From: Gimesia chilikensis
GTDB taxonomy: Bacteria > Planctomycetota > Planctomycetia > Planctomycetales > Planctomycetaceae
Assembly: GCF_008329715.1 (NCBI RefSeq)
Contig: NZ_VTSR01000022.1
Span: 124,001-188,000, forward strand
Direction: 5' to 3'
DNA length: 64,000 bases
Shown here: one piece after another, positions 53,044 to 61,722 of the stretch
How the letters are laid out: every line of letters begins with the position of its first letter
How positions within the stretch are numbered: position 1 is the first letter of the stretch
Translations under genes and position numbers: made by a program
The notes under the pieces: generated by a model
Database searches by the model: none
What the model saw: the letters and a program-made list of their open reading frames with translations, nothing else
Told to the model about the DNA's origin: nothing

Positions 53044-54702
53044 TCAGTTGCCGAAAGGAATCGAAAATTTCATGCCTTCTTCTTTGAGGGCATCCCTGAT
53101 GAATTTAAATTTGTGGAAATCCGTCAGGGTCATTGGTCCATGATAGATTTTGCTCTGCATTTTGCGTGGCGGATAATCGACATAACTTTGCAACAGGTTC
53201 CGGATGGCGGCATTGAAGGTCACCAGGGTCCAGGTGCGTTCCGTGAAGTTGTTCATGAAGACATCATAGCGTTCCTGCGGGTCCTGCAGCAGGTCAAAGA
53301 CCTGTGGAACGGTGGCGACATACTTTTCCGGTCCTTTCCAGCCGAGGTTGGTATCGACGGCCTGGCCGCCTGTCGCCTGTCCGCCATCCCCCCGTAGATT
53401 GAAGACGGCTTTATAATTGCCGACACGAGCGGCACCCGGGGCGAGTTCATTTTCCGTGAAGTAAAACCAGGTATTCCGTTTGGACTTGCCTGTGCCGAAC
53501 AGGGCGGGTGACATGTCGTAGCTGTCGAAGCAAATCGGTTCGCCGGCACGATCCTTTTCCGGTAGTTCCAGACCGGCGAGGGAAGCGAAGGTGGCCATCA
53601 GGTCCAGGCCGCCGAGGATATCGTGATTGCGGACGCCGTCCTTGATCTTACCCGGCCAGACCGCGATGGCGGGGACCCGGCTGCCCCCTTCGCGGACGGT
53701 GCCTTTGGTGCCGCGAAACGGTGTGTAGCCGGCGTCCGGATAGACGTCCTGCCAGGCACCGTTGTCGGTGGTGAAGAAGACCAGCGTGTCCTGCTCCAGG
53801 CCGAGTTCCTTGAGTTTGTTCATGAGGCTGCCGATGCGTGTGTCGAGTTCGACAATGGAATCGGCGTATTTGGTTTTGGAGATCGATTTGTGTTTGAATT
53901 CGGGAGCCGGCAGGTTGGGCTGGTGGACTTTCATGAAGTTGACGTTGATGAAGAAGGGCTGATCGGGATGTTGCGCTGCATCTTCCAGAAACTTCAGGCC
54001 CGACTGTTCGACGTACTGATCGAGATAGGGGACGCCGACGAATCCCTTTTCCGGTGTATCGATGTAGTCGCCGACGACTTTCCAGTCCTGTCTGGGAGCC
54101 TCTCCCGCTTTGCCTGAGAGGGACCCTTTTGTGACGAGATTGAACATCACCCGCAGCTTGAAATCCATGTCGGGAAACCGCTCCGGATCGCCGTAGGTGT
54201 AAGCGTTGAGGTGGTAGAGGAAACAGTGTTCCATCACGTCATAGCCGTGGGCATTGGGCAGGGCGTGGTCGGCTTCTCCCAGGTGCCATTTTCCGGTGAA
54301 GTAGGTGCGGTAGTTGGCCTGTTTGAGGATCGAGGCGAGCGTCCATTCTGCTTTGGGGAGTCCGCCCCCCTGTCCCGGGAAGGAGACGGTGGTCATCCCG
54401 CTGCGATTAGGAATACGTCCGGTCTGCATGGCGGCGCGACCGGGGGTACAGCTGGGCTGTGCGTAGAAGGAGAAGAAGGTCATACCTGCGCGGGCCATGC
54501 GGTCGATATTGGGAGTGGGCATGCCGCGGCCGACACCACCGCCGTAGGGGCCCAGGTCACCGTAGCCGGTGTCGTCGGAGACGATGAGCAGGATGTTCGG
54601 TTTTTTCTGCTGCGCGTGTGCGGGGACGGCGATTGCCAGACATATGGTGACTGCCAGCGCCGATAGAATCAGGAAGCGTAACTGGCACATTTGAAGTCTC
54701 AT
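53044..54702 (-). CDS. Secreted sulfatase
   Basis: A 552-residue exported sulfatase. Signal peptide about 1-30 (VTICLAIAVPAHAQ). Metal ligands in ILLIVSDDTGYGDLG (Asp43, Asp44), formylglycine motif CTPGRAAMQTGRIPNRSGM (Cys85), then TGKWHLG and LVFFTTDNGAW. It differs from the other four sulfatases in the window in sequence and is the first gene of a pair with the exported HAD phosphatase. AAGGA precedes the ATG. Likely acts on a sulfated glycan or sulfate ester; the substrate cannot be told from sequence. Confidence 0.93.
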   Translation of the reverse strand: MRLQMCQLRFLILSALAVTICLAIAVPAHAQQKKPNILLIVSDDTGYGDLGPYGGGVGRGMPTPNIDRMARAGMTFFSFYAQPSCTPGRAAMQTGRIPNRSGMTTVSFPGQGGGLPKAEWTLASILKQANYRTYFTGKWHLGEADHALPNAHGYDVMEHCFLYHLNAYTYGDPERFPDMDFKLRVMFNLVTKGSLSGKAGEAPRQDWKVVGDYIDTPEKGFVGVPYLDQYVEQSGLKFLEDAAQHPDQPFFINVNFMKVHQPNLPAPEFKHKSISKTKYADSIVELDTRIGSLMNKLKELGLEQDTLVFFTTDNGAWQDVYPDAGYTPFRGTKGTVREGGSRVPAIAVWPGKIKDGVRNHDILGGLDLMATFASLAGLELPEKDRAGEPICFDSYDMSPALFGTGKSKRNTWFYFTENELAPGAARVGNYKAVFNLRGDGGQATGGQAVDTNLGWKGPEKYVATVPQVFDLLQDPQERYDVFMNNFTERTWTLVTFNAAIRNLLQSYVDYPPRKMQSKIYHGPMTLTDFHKFKFIRDALKEEGMKFSIPFGN

Positions 54703-55324
54703 TGCAGTATCCTTGGTTGCTGAGAATTAGGACAGCTGGTAGCTGTCATGTAGATCGGGGAGAAATAGAGAGCGGTGGTGGTCTGATGGAGCCACTTGTC
54801 AGTTGTGAAAGCAGACAAACGCTGGACCAGCGTGGAATTGAGATCGAAGTTGCACATTGAGGTACTCTCGCTGCCTATCGAAGTGATGTGCCGATTTACG
54901 GACAGTATTCTTAAACAGAAAGATGGAAGATCTCAGTGCCTGACCGCTGCTCTTTCCATTATAGAGCAGCGAGGTGAATGTAAAGTAAAAACTCCGTAAA
55001 GATACGGGTTTCACTGGGTTACTGCTGCGTAGTAACGGCGTTGATCTACTCTGCTTATGCGTCAGGGGAGGCAGGCTGGTCAGGACGTGTTTCATAATTC
55101 GCACGGTCCATACTTATGTCGTTTCAACCGGGGCTAAGGCCCTGCGGCTAATTGGTCGCTTCTGCGGTCCCTGGTCCATAAATGAGGAAAAGGGCACCGT
55201 ATCGGCGTGTTTTGATGCTTGCCGGGAGAATGTTCTGGGAATCACAGGATAGATCGATTCTGTTTGAGCACCGGTGCGGAAAGTGCAGCTCGCCTGAGTG
55301 GTGCCTATGCGTAGGATGCGCGGT
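54703..55324. other. Long noncoding region upstream of the sulfatase/HAD pair
   Basis: About 620 bases. It carries the promoter of the minus-strand sulfatase. Short open frames (54796-54999 on plus, 54799-55104 on minus) have no ribosome site and odd composition, so I do not call them. Near 55128-55147 the CCGGGGC-TAAG-GCCCTGCGG stretch is a possible REP-like half element. Nothing else can be named. Confidence 0.5.
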
Positions 55325-55789
55325 TCAACTGTATTTTTTCTTGAGCTTGTTGTAGTAGGTGTCGAGTTCTTCATCCGACATGTTTTCAATCTCCTGGATG
55401 GATTTATTGAACTCCTGGTTCAATTGATACTTGCTGGGGATTTCGAGGCCCATGATTTTATCGATGCGTTCGCGGGCGCGGATGCGTTCGTGGTTGGAGG
55501 CGTCGGGATGTTCGATGATGGAGCGGTAAAAGAAATAGGAGTCGGCGCGGTGCTGGTCCAGATCCTGTTCGAGGAATTCCCGCATTTCGCGGCGGGCGCG
55601 ATTCACGTAGCGCGTGACGGAATGGCGGCTGAGACCGTATTCGGCGGAGATGGCCGTTTTGATTTCGGAGGTGAAGCGGCCCAGGCCGATCATTTTCTTG
55701 ATGAGCCGGACGATGACGGTCTGTTCGTCCTGTGTGAGATATCTGCGGGGTGAGGGTGTGGTAGTGGATTGTGGGGATTCCTGATGCAT
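55325..55789 (-). CDS. Orphan HTH protein, possibly phage terminase small-subunit-like
   Basis: 154 residues. An N-terminal helix-turn-helix (IKTAISAEYGLSRHSVTRYV) is followed by an acidic helical region and a C-terminal stretch (SIQEIENMSDEELDTYYNKL). This order, a DNA-binding HTH plus a short C-terminal helix after a polar linker, is like small terminase subunits, but no phage genes are near, so the call is tentative and a host regulator is possible. The ATG at 55789 has AAGGA 8 bases upstream. It is flanked on both sides by more than 600 bases of noncoding DNA. Confidence 0.6.
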   Translation of the reverse strand: MHQESPQSTTTPSPRRYLTQDEQTVIVRLIKKMIGLGRFTSEIKTAISAEYGLSRHSVTRYVNRARREMREFLEQDLDQHRADSYFFYRSIIEHPDASNHERIRARERIDKIMGLEIPSKYQLNQEFNKSIQEIENMSDEELDTYYNKLKKKYS

Positions 55790-55906
55790 GATTGTGTTCC
55801 TTTCTGAGTGGTGAGGCTTATGAGTTCCGTCCGTTTGTTGAATGTTGAATTGAGGGGAATCATCAGAATGTGTGCCATTACCTGGCGAAGCGCAGGTCAC
55901 ACTTGC

Positions 55907-55932
55907 GGGCGACCACACAGGGTCGCCCCTAC
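55907..55932. repeat. Palindromic intergenic repeat, copy 1
   Basis: GGGCGACC (55907-55914) and GGTCGCCC (55921-55928) form an 8-bp stem with a six-base loop, followed by CTAC. About 96 bases further on there is a close copy (56003-56028). GTAGGGGCG...CGCCC palindromes of this kind are common in many bacterial genomes, usually between genes. Confidence 0.65.
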
Positions 55933-56002
55933 GCCTGGATTCCCATTGATCAGGTTGTCCCGCGCCTGGTGTCACAGCAGCTGGAATCGTTTCTCGCCAG
56001 GC

Positions 56003-56028
56003 GGGCGGACACATGGGTCCGCCCCTAC
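56003..56028. repeat. Palindromic intergenic repeat, copy 2
   Basis: GGGCGGAC (56003-56010) and GTCCGCCC (56017-56024) form an 8-bp stem with the loop ACATGG, followed by CTAC. It has the same orientation as copy 1. A change in the stem (GGAC for GACC) is matched by its partner strand, so pairing is kept. Confidence 0.65.
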
Positions 56029-56578
56029 TTTGACTGACACGGGAGTTCGTTGTTTTGTCTGTCAGTGTTGCTCATCTTGTGGAAGGGCGCGCGGGGGTCA
56101 AGGGGGATTGTGCTCTGATTTCAGGGGAGGGGGTGATGAGATGTGGACGAGATCGTTTTCAATTGCGTTGAAAGTGCTGCGAGATGATTTGAAATTGCGG
56201 GGCACAGATCGCAGTGGTTCATTTTGTTCCGGTGAAGATCGGGAAAAATCGACGACGATTCAGGTGAATCTGAGTGACTTGTGCGCTGTGTTTCGGTGCA
56301 CGCATCATCCGCCTCGCGCGCGAAGCACAATTGCACAAGAATATGGTTCGGGAAGTACGGATCAAGGTCAGTCTGAGCAGTGAATTCAGGCGTGCAAACG
56401 GGGAAGTTCAAACCTGTTCATAGTGTGGATCTGTCAGCTGTTTGAAATGAAGGATGTGTATTCAGGAGAAGAGTTTATGGAAATTTTATTCGCGAAAAAT
56501 GTGTGAAGCAGTTATGATGGCCGTGTTAATAAATTATGAATCAGAATACGAATTCGAAATAGTGAAGGCGGGCCAGTC

Positions 56579-57772
56579 ATGCGAATTCTTGTAGGTTGGG
56601 ATAATCCCCAGGAGTGTGAGCTGATCTCCATGTATCTGGGGGTGAGTGAGAACGAAGTCAGGATCTGTGCGACGCCGGAGGAGTTCCTCCAGCAGGCGGC
56701 GACACAGGATGAATGGGACATCATTCTGATGTCGATCACGAGTCCTGATCCTCAGACGGCTTATGACAACTTTGAGCAGGTGCGACAACAGCATCTGGAT
56801 ACGCCGATCGTGGGGGCGTGCCCCGGCCAGGATACGTTTCATCTCGCCCGCTTTCTGACGGCGGGGATGCGGGCTTACATCATCCGCGATGACGGCGGTG
56901 ACTTCATGTTCCTGATGGAAGTGACGCTGGAGAGCGTGGTGAATTCGGTCAAAGCGGAACGCGAGCGATTTGTGGCAGAGCGATTGCGCGAAGAGGTGGA
57001 GTCGGTGCGGAAGCTGCAGGAATCGATCATTCCGACGAACATTATTTCTCCAGACCGATTTGATGTGACTGCGCGGTATGAATCTTCACAGATCCGCGTG
57101 TTTGGCGGACAGCCTGTGACGCTGGCTGGTGGTGACTATTACGATGTTTTCATGCTGGACGATGAGAATCTGGTGCTGCTGGTGGGCGACGCCTCGGGGC
57201 ATGGGATGAAAGCCTGCATGTCGATCATGACGATGCATACGCTGGTGGGAATGATCCGTTCGAACCGTTACCTGGATACCGCGGCGTTCGTGAAGGACGT
57301 GAATAACCGTTTGTGCGAACAGGCGATTGTGAATGATGACGGCGGCTTCATTACGCTGCTGTACGGGATTCTGAATTCCCGGACGAATGAATTTCAATGG
57401 ACGTCTGCAGGGGCGCCGATTCCGATTGTGCACGAGCTGGAAACGAACCAGATTTATGAGCTCGGCACACTGGATGATGGCGGGTTGCCTCTGGGGATTG
57501 TTCCGGATGTAGACTACGACGTACATACGTCAAAAATTCCGCCCGACAGTCGGCTGCTGATTTTCACCGATGGTCTGGCGGAAGCGTTTCCCGGTGAGAA
57601 GGAGCAGTTCGGCGAATTCGGCATTCCGGGAATCATGCAGTCTCTGCAGGAATCCCGCTCAACCTGCCTGGACTCGGCACTGGAAAACCTGTTTCGGGAT
57701 TCGAATGCATTTACGGACGGTTCAGGAAGACATGACGACACATCTGTTGTGTTATTGGGACGAAAAAACTAG
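56579..57772 (+). CDS. SpoIIE/RsbU-type protein phosphatase with N-terminal pseudo-receiver
   Basis: A 397-residue PP2C-family phosphatase. The first 115 residues have the receiver fold (MRILVGWDNPQECELISMYL), but the phosphoacceptor position is empty: in WDIILMSITSP the usual Asp is Met or Ser. A coiled coil (about 122-150) joins it to the phosphatase domain at about 165-395, with GGDYYDVFML, VGDASGHGMKACM, LIFTDGLAEAF and GRHDDTSVVLLG, i.e. the metal-binding Asp residues are intact. Such enzymes act on anti-anti-sigma proteins or other phospho-Ser/Thr targets. No partner is near. The pseudo-receiver may bind a ligand or partner rather than take phosphate. Confidence 0.88.
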   Translation: MRILVGWDNPQECELISMYLGVSENEVRICATPEEFLQQAATQDEWDIILMSITSPDPQTAYDNFEQVRQQHLDTPIVGACPGQDTFHLARFLTAGMRAYIIRDDGGDFMFLMEVTLESVVNSVKAERERFVAERLREEVESVRKLQESIIPTNIISPDRFDVTARYESSQIRVFGGQPVTLAGGDYYDVFMLDDENLVLLVGDASGHGMKACMSIMTMHTLVGMIRSNRYLDTAAFVKDVNNRLCEQAIVNDDGGFITLLYGILNSRTNEFQWTSAGAPIPIVHELETNQIYELGTLDDGGLPLGIVPDVDYDVHTSKIPPDSRLLIFTDGLAEAFPGEKEQFGEFGIPGIMQSLQESRSTCLDSALENLFRDSNAFTDGSGRHDDTSVVLLGRKN

Positions 57773-57841
57773 AGTTCTGATATTCGTCTCGCGCAACTGA
57801 AACGATCACCGTAAATTGACAGGTACAGGGAACGTATATCA

Positions 57842-58753
57842 ATGGCAGCTGATGCAGAGCTGAATCTTTCGTTTATCGAGAAAAAACTGGGGACTGTCGG
57901 GCGTATCTCCTATTATGCAGGGCTGGTCGGGCTGTATAGCCTGATCCCGCTGATTAAAAATGATTTGGGCTGGTTGCATCGATTTGGTTTTGATGAAGAA
58001 CAGATTCATGCGATCGAAACCTTTGGCGACTTCTCATCGAGTCTGCACGGAATCATCGGTCTGGTGCTGGGTTTGCTGCTGGTTTTCCGGACGAACAGCT
58101 CCTATTCGCGCTGGTGGGAGGCCCGGAAACTGTGGGGTAAGCTGGTTAACATCAGCCGAAATATGGCGATCAAATTTCGCGAACTGACGAACTTCACCAA
58201 GCAGGAATTAAGAGAACTTGCAGATCTGCTTGTCGCTTTCCCGGAAGCGTTACGGGATCACCTGCGTGAGGATGACGACTTCTCGATGTTTCCGGAACTG
58301 GAACAGATTGATCCGCCTCCGCGTCACATTCCGGCGTATATCGCGGACCTGATTTATCGCAGGGTAATCAGCTGGAAGCGGACGGGGATGATTGATGGTG
58401 ACGAGCTGCGGATCATCGATTCTGAGACCCGCGAGCTGATGGAGATTTGTGGGGCGTGCGAGCGGATTCGTCGTACGCGTTTGTCTCCTTCGTACCGGAC
58501 CTTCGTCAGACACTGTATTACGCTTTATTTGGCGACGCTGCCCTGGGGCCTGGTGGAAGACTTCAATTACTGGACGGTGCCTCTGACGGTGATCATGGCG
58601 TACTTCATGATCGGGATCGAGGTGATCGCGCATTCGGTTGAAGAACCGTTTGGTCTGGATGAAGACGACCTGGATCTGGATGGTTTGTGTATTACGATCC
58701 GTTCGACGGTGAATGAAATTCTGGACCGGTTCGGTAAACAGGAACAGGCGTAG
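57842..58753 (+). CDS. Bestrophin-family anion channel protein
   Basis: A 303-residue membrane protein of the bacterial bestrophin group (YneE type). The first hydrophobic segment, GRISYYAGLVGLYSLIPLI, is followed by SSLHGIIGLVLGLLLVFRTN and the bestrophin motif SSYSRWWEARKLWGKLVNIS. A pair near the end covers PWGLVEDFNYWTVPLTVIMAYFMIG, then HSVEEPFGLDEDDLDLDGLC, the Asp-rich end typical of the family. Probably a chloride or other ion channel of the inner membrane. An AGGGA ribosome site lies before the ATG. It is 69 bases after the phosphatase gene and a terminator follows. Confidence 0.9.
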   Translation: MAADAELNLSFIEKKLGTVGRISYYAGLVGLYSLIPLIKNDLGWLHRFGFDEEQIHAIETFGDFSSSLHGIIGLVLGLLLVFRTNSSYSRWWEARKLWGKLVNISRNMAIKFRELTNFTKQELRELADLLVAFPEALRDHLREDDDFSMFPELEQIDPPPRHIPAYIADLIYRRVISWKRTGMIDGDELRIIDSETRELMEICGACERIRRTRLSPSYRTFVRHCITLYLATLPWGLVEDFNYWTVPLTVIMAYFMIGIEVIAHSVEEPFGLDEDDLDLDGLCITIRSTVNEILDRFGKQEQA

Positions 58754-58793
58754 TTTAGAACTACGGATTGTTCACAAATGAACTCGGAAGAAT

Positions 58794-58829
58794 ACAGGCT
58801 GGTGCGGTTTGACCGTGTCAGCCTGTTTT
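58794..58829 (+). terminator. Terminator after the bestrophin gene
   Basis: ACAGGCTG (58794-58801) pairs with CAGCCTGT (58819-58826), with an inner GGT-TTG-ACC hairpin, then a short TTTT. It touches the stop codon of the convergent minus-strand gene (58828-58830). Confidence 0.7.
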
Positions 58830-59271
58830 AGTTGCTTTTCCTGACTTGCTGCATGAAGTCAGAATAGGCGTGCCAGTCGGGGTCGTGCTGGGAGTGAATC
58901 TGGATCGGCAGCGTGGGGAGTTCTTCCACCGCTTTGTTGAAAACGGCGAGTGCTTCTTCCTCGTTCCGAACGTACCACTGCCAGTGACAGACCTGGTTGC
59001 CCGTGATGAGCATCGTGAGGTGTCCCAGGCCGTTTTCCCCCCAGAGGTTGACGAGCAGTTCTTCGAAGTGGCTCATCTGCTCCCGATCGAGGGGACCGGG
59101 GAGCTTGCTTTCGTTGGCCGACTGGTAAGGCCAGACGATCTCCACGCGGTCCGGAAATTCGCTGGTCTTGATGCCCAGCGGGATGTGGGGGAGCAGACGA
59201 AACAGAACGGTCACGCCTTCTTCGACTGCGGTTGCAGTGAGCCATTCCTGTTCGGGTGGCTGCTGGTTCAA
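58828..59271 (-). CDS. Protein of unknown function downstream of the symporter
   Basis: 147 residues, soluble, not recognised. It contains HIPLGIKTSEFPDRVEIVW, FEELLVNLWGENGLGHLTML and CHWQWYVRNEEEALAVFNKA, suggesting an alpha/beta fold such as a DUF695-like domain; this is a guess. Translation starts at a TTG that overlaps the symporter stop; GGAGG lies 7 bases before it, so it is probably the last gene of the DUF485-symporter operon. Its role in transport is unknown. Confidence 0.72.
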   Translation of the reverse strand: MNQQPPEQEWLTATAVEEGVTVLFRLLPHIPLGIKTSEFPDRVEIVWPYQSANESKLPGPLDREQMSHFEELLVNLWGENGLGHLTMLITGNQVCHWQWYVRNEEEALAVFNKAVEELPTLPIQIHSQHDPDWHAYSDFMQQVRKSN

Positions 59272-61223
59272 CTGGCTGCCTCCTCTGATTTAGGCTGTGT
59301 CAGCAGGGAGACGAGGATCAGCGTCAGGAAGCCGAGCGGAATCGTCACCAGACCAGGCTGGCTGAAGGGGACGATAGCGTCTTCGGGTTTGAGTCCATAG
59401 ATGCCTTTGTAGGAATCGGCACTGAGCAGAATCCAGGCGAGCGAAGAGATCATGCCGACAAAGATCGCGGCGGTGATACCCTGCTTGGTGGTTTTGGGCC
59501 AGAAGAGCAGCATTACCAGAGCGGGCAGGTTCGCGGACGCAGCGACACTGAAGGCCCAGCCGACCAGGTAATTCACGTTGAATTCCTTGAAGAGAATCCC
59601 GAGGATAATCGCGATCAGACCGACGACGACCGACGCGATTTTAGCGATCCGCACTTTGGCGAAGTCGTTCATTTCGATTTTCATGAAGCTCGACATCAGG
59701 TCGTGCACGACCGCACCACTGGAAGCGATGATCAGTCCGCTGACGGTTCCCAGCACGGTGGTGAAAGCGATTGCAGAGATGATCGCGAAGAGCCAGTCGC
59801 TGATGCTCTTGGCGAGCAGAGGAGCGGCCATATTGGAGTTGGTGACATCCATGGCACCGCTGGTCATGGCGCCGAGCCCCATGAAGAGCGTGAGGATGTA
59901 GAAATAGCCGATGCTCCCGATACCGACGATGGTACTCTTACGGGCGCTGGCCTGGTCTTTCACGGTGTAGTAACGAATGAGAATGTGCGGCAGGGAGGCG
60001 GTTCCGCAGAACAGGGCCAGCATCAGCGAGAGGAAGTTGAGTTTGCCTTTCAGATCGGAACCCCGGATCCCGGCGAACTTGGGATGGTTGCCCGGGCTGA
60101 GGACTTTCTCGCCTGAGGTTGGCTTGGGGAAGTAGATCGTCAGGTCTGCGCCGTCTTTCAGTTTGACGGTATCGGAGCCCCAGAGGATCACTTCACTTTT
60201 GCTGAGCGTGCTGAAGAACTCGGTGAGCCCCAGTGGACCGGTTTCTTTCTTGTCATCCGGCAGCTTGCTGATACGGCCGACCGGGTAGAAGTCGGTTTCC
60301 CCTTCGCCGGTTCCCTGAGGGAGGCCGTTGATGATGATCTTACCGTCCGCTGTTTTTTCCTTGTACTGTGTTTCCGAGAGGAAGTACTGCTGCTCTGCGT
60401 TTTGAGTCAGTTTCCAGTAGGACGTTTTGTCGACGCGGGTCAGCTGCAGGTAGCCTTTGTCTTTCCAGGGGCCTTCGTTGAGCGGGGTCAGGGAGTCCTG
60501 TTCGGTCAGGCCGAGTTCATTGTTCCAGTGTTCAATGTCATCGCTGGCCGCAGGTCCGAGGATCTGGAACTGGTGCGTCGATTTCCCGTTATTCACCGGA
60601 TCGGTAGAGAAACCGCGCTGCAGAATCAGGACGGTGAGCAGGGTACTGAAGACAACGAGCAGCGAGCCTTTCAGGAACTGCACGTAGGTGGTGCTGACCA
60701 TGCCGGCGGTGACGACGATGATGATCACGATCGTTCCGACCAGCAGCACGCCGACGTAGTGCGGAAAGCCGAGCAGGGGAGTGATCAGTGCACCGGCGCC
60801 GACCATCTGAGGGATCAGATAGAAGATACTGACGGCCAGGGTACTGATGGCGGCGGCCAGTTTAATACCCCGCGACTGGAAGCGGCTGTCGAGGGCATCG
60901 GCAAAGGTGAAACGCCCCATGCGTTTGAGGGGTTCCGCGATCACGAACAAGGCGACTATCCAGCCGGCCAGGTAACCGATGGAATACAGGAAGCCATCGT
61001 AACCGTAGAAGGCGATCATCCCGCAGATTCCCAGGAAGGAAGCGGCGGAGAGGTAGTCACCAGCGAAGGCGACGCCGTTAATGAACCAGTGAATGCCACC
61101 CGAGGCGGCGAAGTATCCCTTGGCCGATTTCGCTTTCGCACCGAGCCAGAAACTGAGTCCGAGGGTAATGGCAACGATCACACCAAAGATGAGGACCGCC
61201 ATCAGAGAGGGTTCGTATAGCAT
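59268..61223 (-). CDS. Sodium/solute symporter, ActP-like, with a large soluble insertion
   Basis: 651 residues of the SSS family. GDYLSAASFLGICGMIAFYG, the YDGFLYSIGYLAGWIVALF region, ADALDSRFQSRGIKLAAAIS and the last membrane set (VGWAFSVAASANLPALVMLL) match acetate and related monocarboxylate permeases, and the DUF485 gene just upstream is the usual partner. Between about residues 206 and 395 (60038-60608) there is a soluble insertion of about 190 residues (GRISKLPDDKKETGPLGLTE), so the protein is about 100 residues longer than E. coli ActP. AGGAGG precedes the ATG, which overlaps the DUF485 stop by one base. Confidence 0.88.
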   Translation of the reverse strand: MLYEPSLMAVLIFGVIVAITLGLSFWLGAKAKSAKGYFAASGGIHWFINGVAFAGDYLSAASFLGICGMIAFYGYDGFLYSIGYLAGWIVALFVIAEPLKRMGRFTFADALDSRFQSRGIKLAAAISTLAVSIFYLIPQMVGAGALITPLLGFPHYVGVLLVGTIVIIIVVTAGMVSTTYVQFLKGSLLVVFSTLLTVLILQRGFSTDPVNNGKSTHQFQILGPAASDDIEHWNNELGLTEQDSLTPLNEGPWKDKGYLQLTRVDKTSYWKLTQNAEQQYFLSETQYKEKTADGKIIINGLPQGTGEGETDFYPVGRISKLPDDKKETGPLGLTEFFSTLSKSEVILWGSDTVKLKDGADLTIYFPKPTSGEKVLSPGNHPKFAGIRGSDLKGKLNFLSLMLALFCGTASLPHILIRYYTVKDQASARKSTIVGIGSIGYFYILTLFMGLGAMTSGAMDVTNSNMAAPLLAKSISDWLFAIISAIAFTTVLGTVSGLIIASSGAVVHDLMSSFMKIEMNDFAKVRIAKIASVVVGLIAIILGILFKEFNVNYLVGWAFSVAASANLPALVMLLFWPKTTKQGITAAIFVGMISSLAWILLSADSYKGIYGLKPEDAIVPFSQPGLVTIPLGFLTLILVSLLTQPKSEEAAS

Positions 61224-61525
61224 TATGCGTCCTCCTGATTGCTGGAACCAGAGGAGGCGACATCATTGCGGCACATCCAGCCATAGATGATGGCGAGCAC
61301 AAAGGCAGCGATGATCAGCGTGAAGCCGTAGACGATGGCCAGGTTGAGTCCGGCGAAGACCACAACTTCCATTTTGGCTGGTGAGAACGTATTCAGAAAA
61401 ACGAAACCGCCATACAGCAACAGATAAACGGTAAACAGGATTAAGCCCAGTCGCGTATTGCGAGAGATCGTCTCGTGGTTTTCCTGTTCTCCCGGCTCAT
61501 TCGGGCCGTGATCAAAACCTGCCAT
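61223..61525 (-). CDS. DUF485 domain membrane protein
   Basis: A 100-residue protein with two membrane segments (LGLILFTVYLLLYGGFVFLN and LNLAIVYGFTLIIAAFVLAI) and the NTFSPAKM stretch between them, typical of DUF485 partners of ActP-type symporters. The N-terminal end is charged and cytoplasmic, the last 20 residues polar. Its stop overlaps the start of the symporter gene (TAATG), so the two are coupled. It may assist assembly or regulation of the permease. Ribosome site weak (AAAGGG). Confidence 0.9.
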   Translation of the reverse strand: MAGFDHGPNEPGEQENHETISRNTRLGLILFTVYLLLYGGFVFLNTFSPAKMEVVVFAGLNLAIVYGFTLIIAAFVLAIIYGWMCRNDVASSGSSNQEDA

Positions 61526-61722
61526 AAGAAGTAAACCCTTTGAGTTGAACGCTATAATCGGGGTTGATCAGTCAGAAGTGTCAGATCAGATATTAAAATA
61601 AGGAAAGCCTATTCAACCCGGAATCGGGCGTGGAATCAACTGTCATCGGAGACGAGGGGCAAAGAAATGAGAATCTACTGTTAATTTTCGGGGGGATTCG
61701 CGACAACGTCTGTCCGTCTGTT

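Larger units (their letters stand above)
55790..56578. other. Long noncoding region with palindromic repeats
   Basis: About 790 bases between the orphan HTH gene and the phosphatase gene. It contains two related hairpin repeats (55907-55932 and 56003-56028) bracketed by the inverted pair CCTGGCGA (55881-55888) and TCGCCAGG (55994-56001). The region from 56030 to 56578 shows nothing I can name; it must hold the promoter of the gene at 56579. Open frames in it have no ribosome site and I do not call them. Confidence 0.5.

Noticed and set aside
55114-55389. Short minus-strand frames upstream of the orphan HTH gene's end
   Set aside because: Overlap the real HTH gene in another frame and have no start signal.
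56121-56411. Short minus-strand frame in the repeat-bearing gap
   Set aside because: No ribosome site and low-quality composition; the gap looks noncoding.
60402-61220. 272-codon plus-strand frame opposite the symporter
   Set aside because: Antisense shadow; highly charged, with no family features, over a clear membrane transporter.
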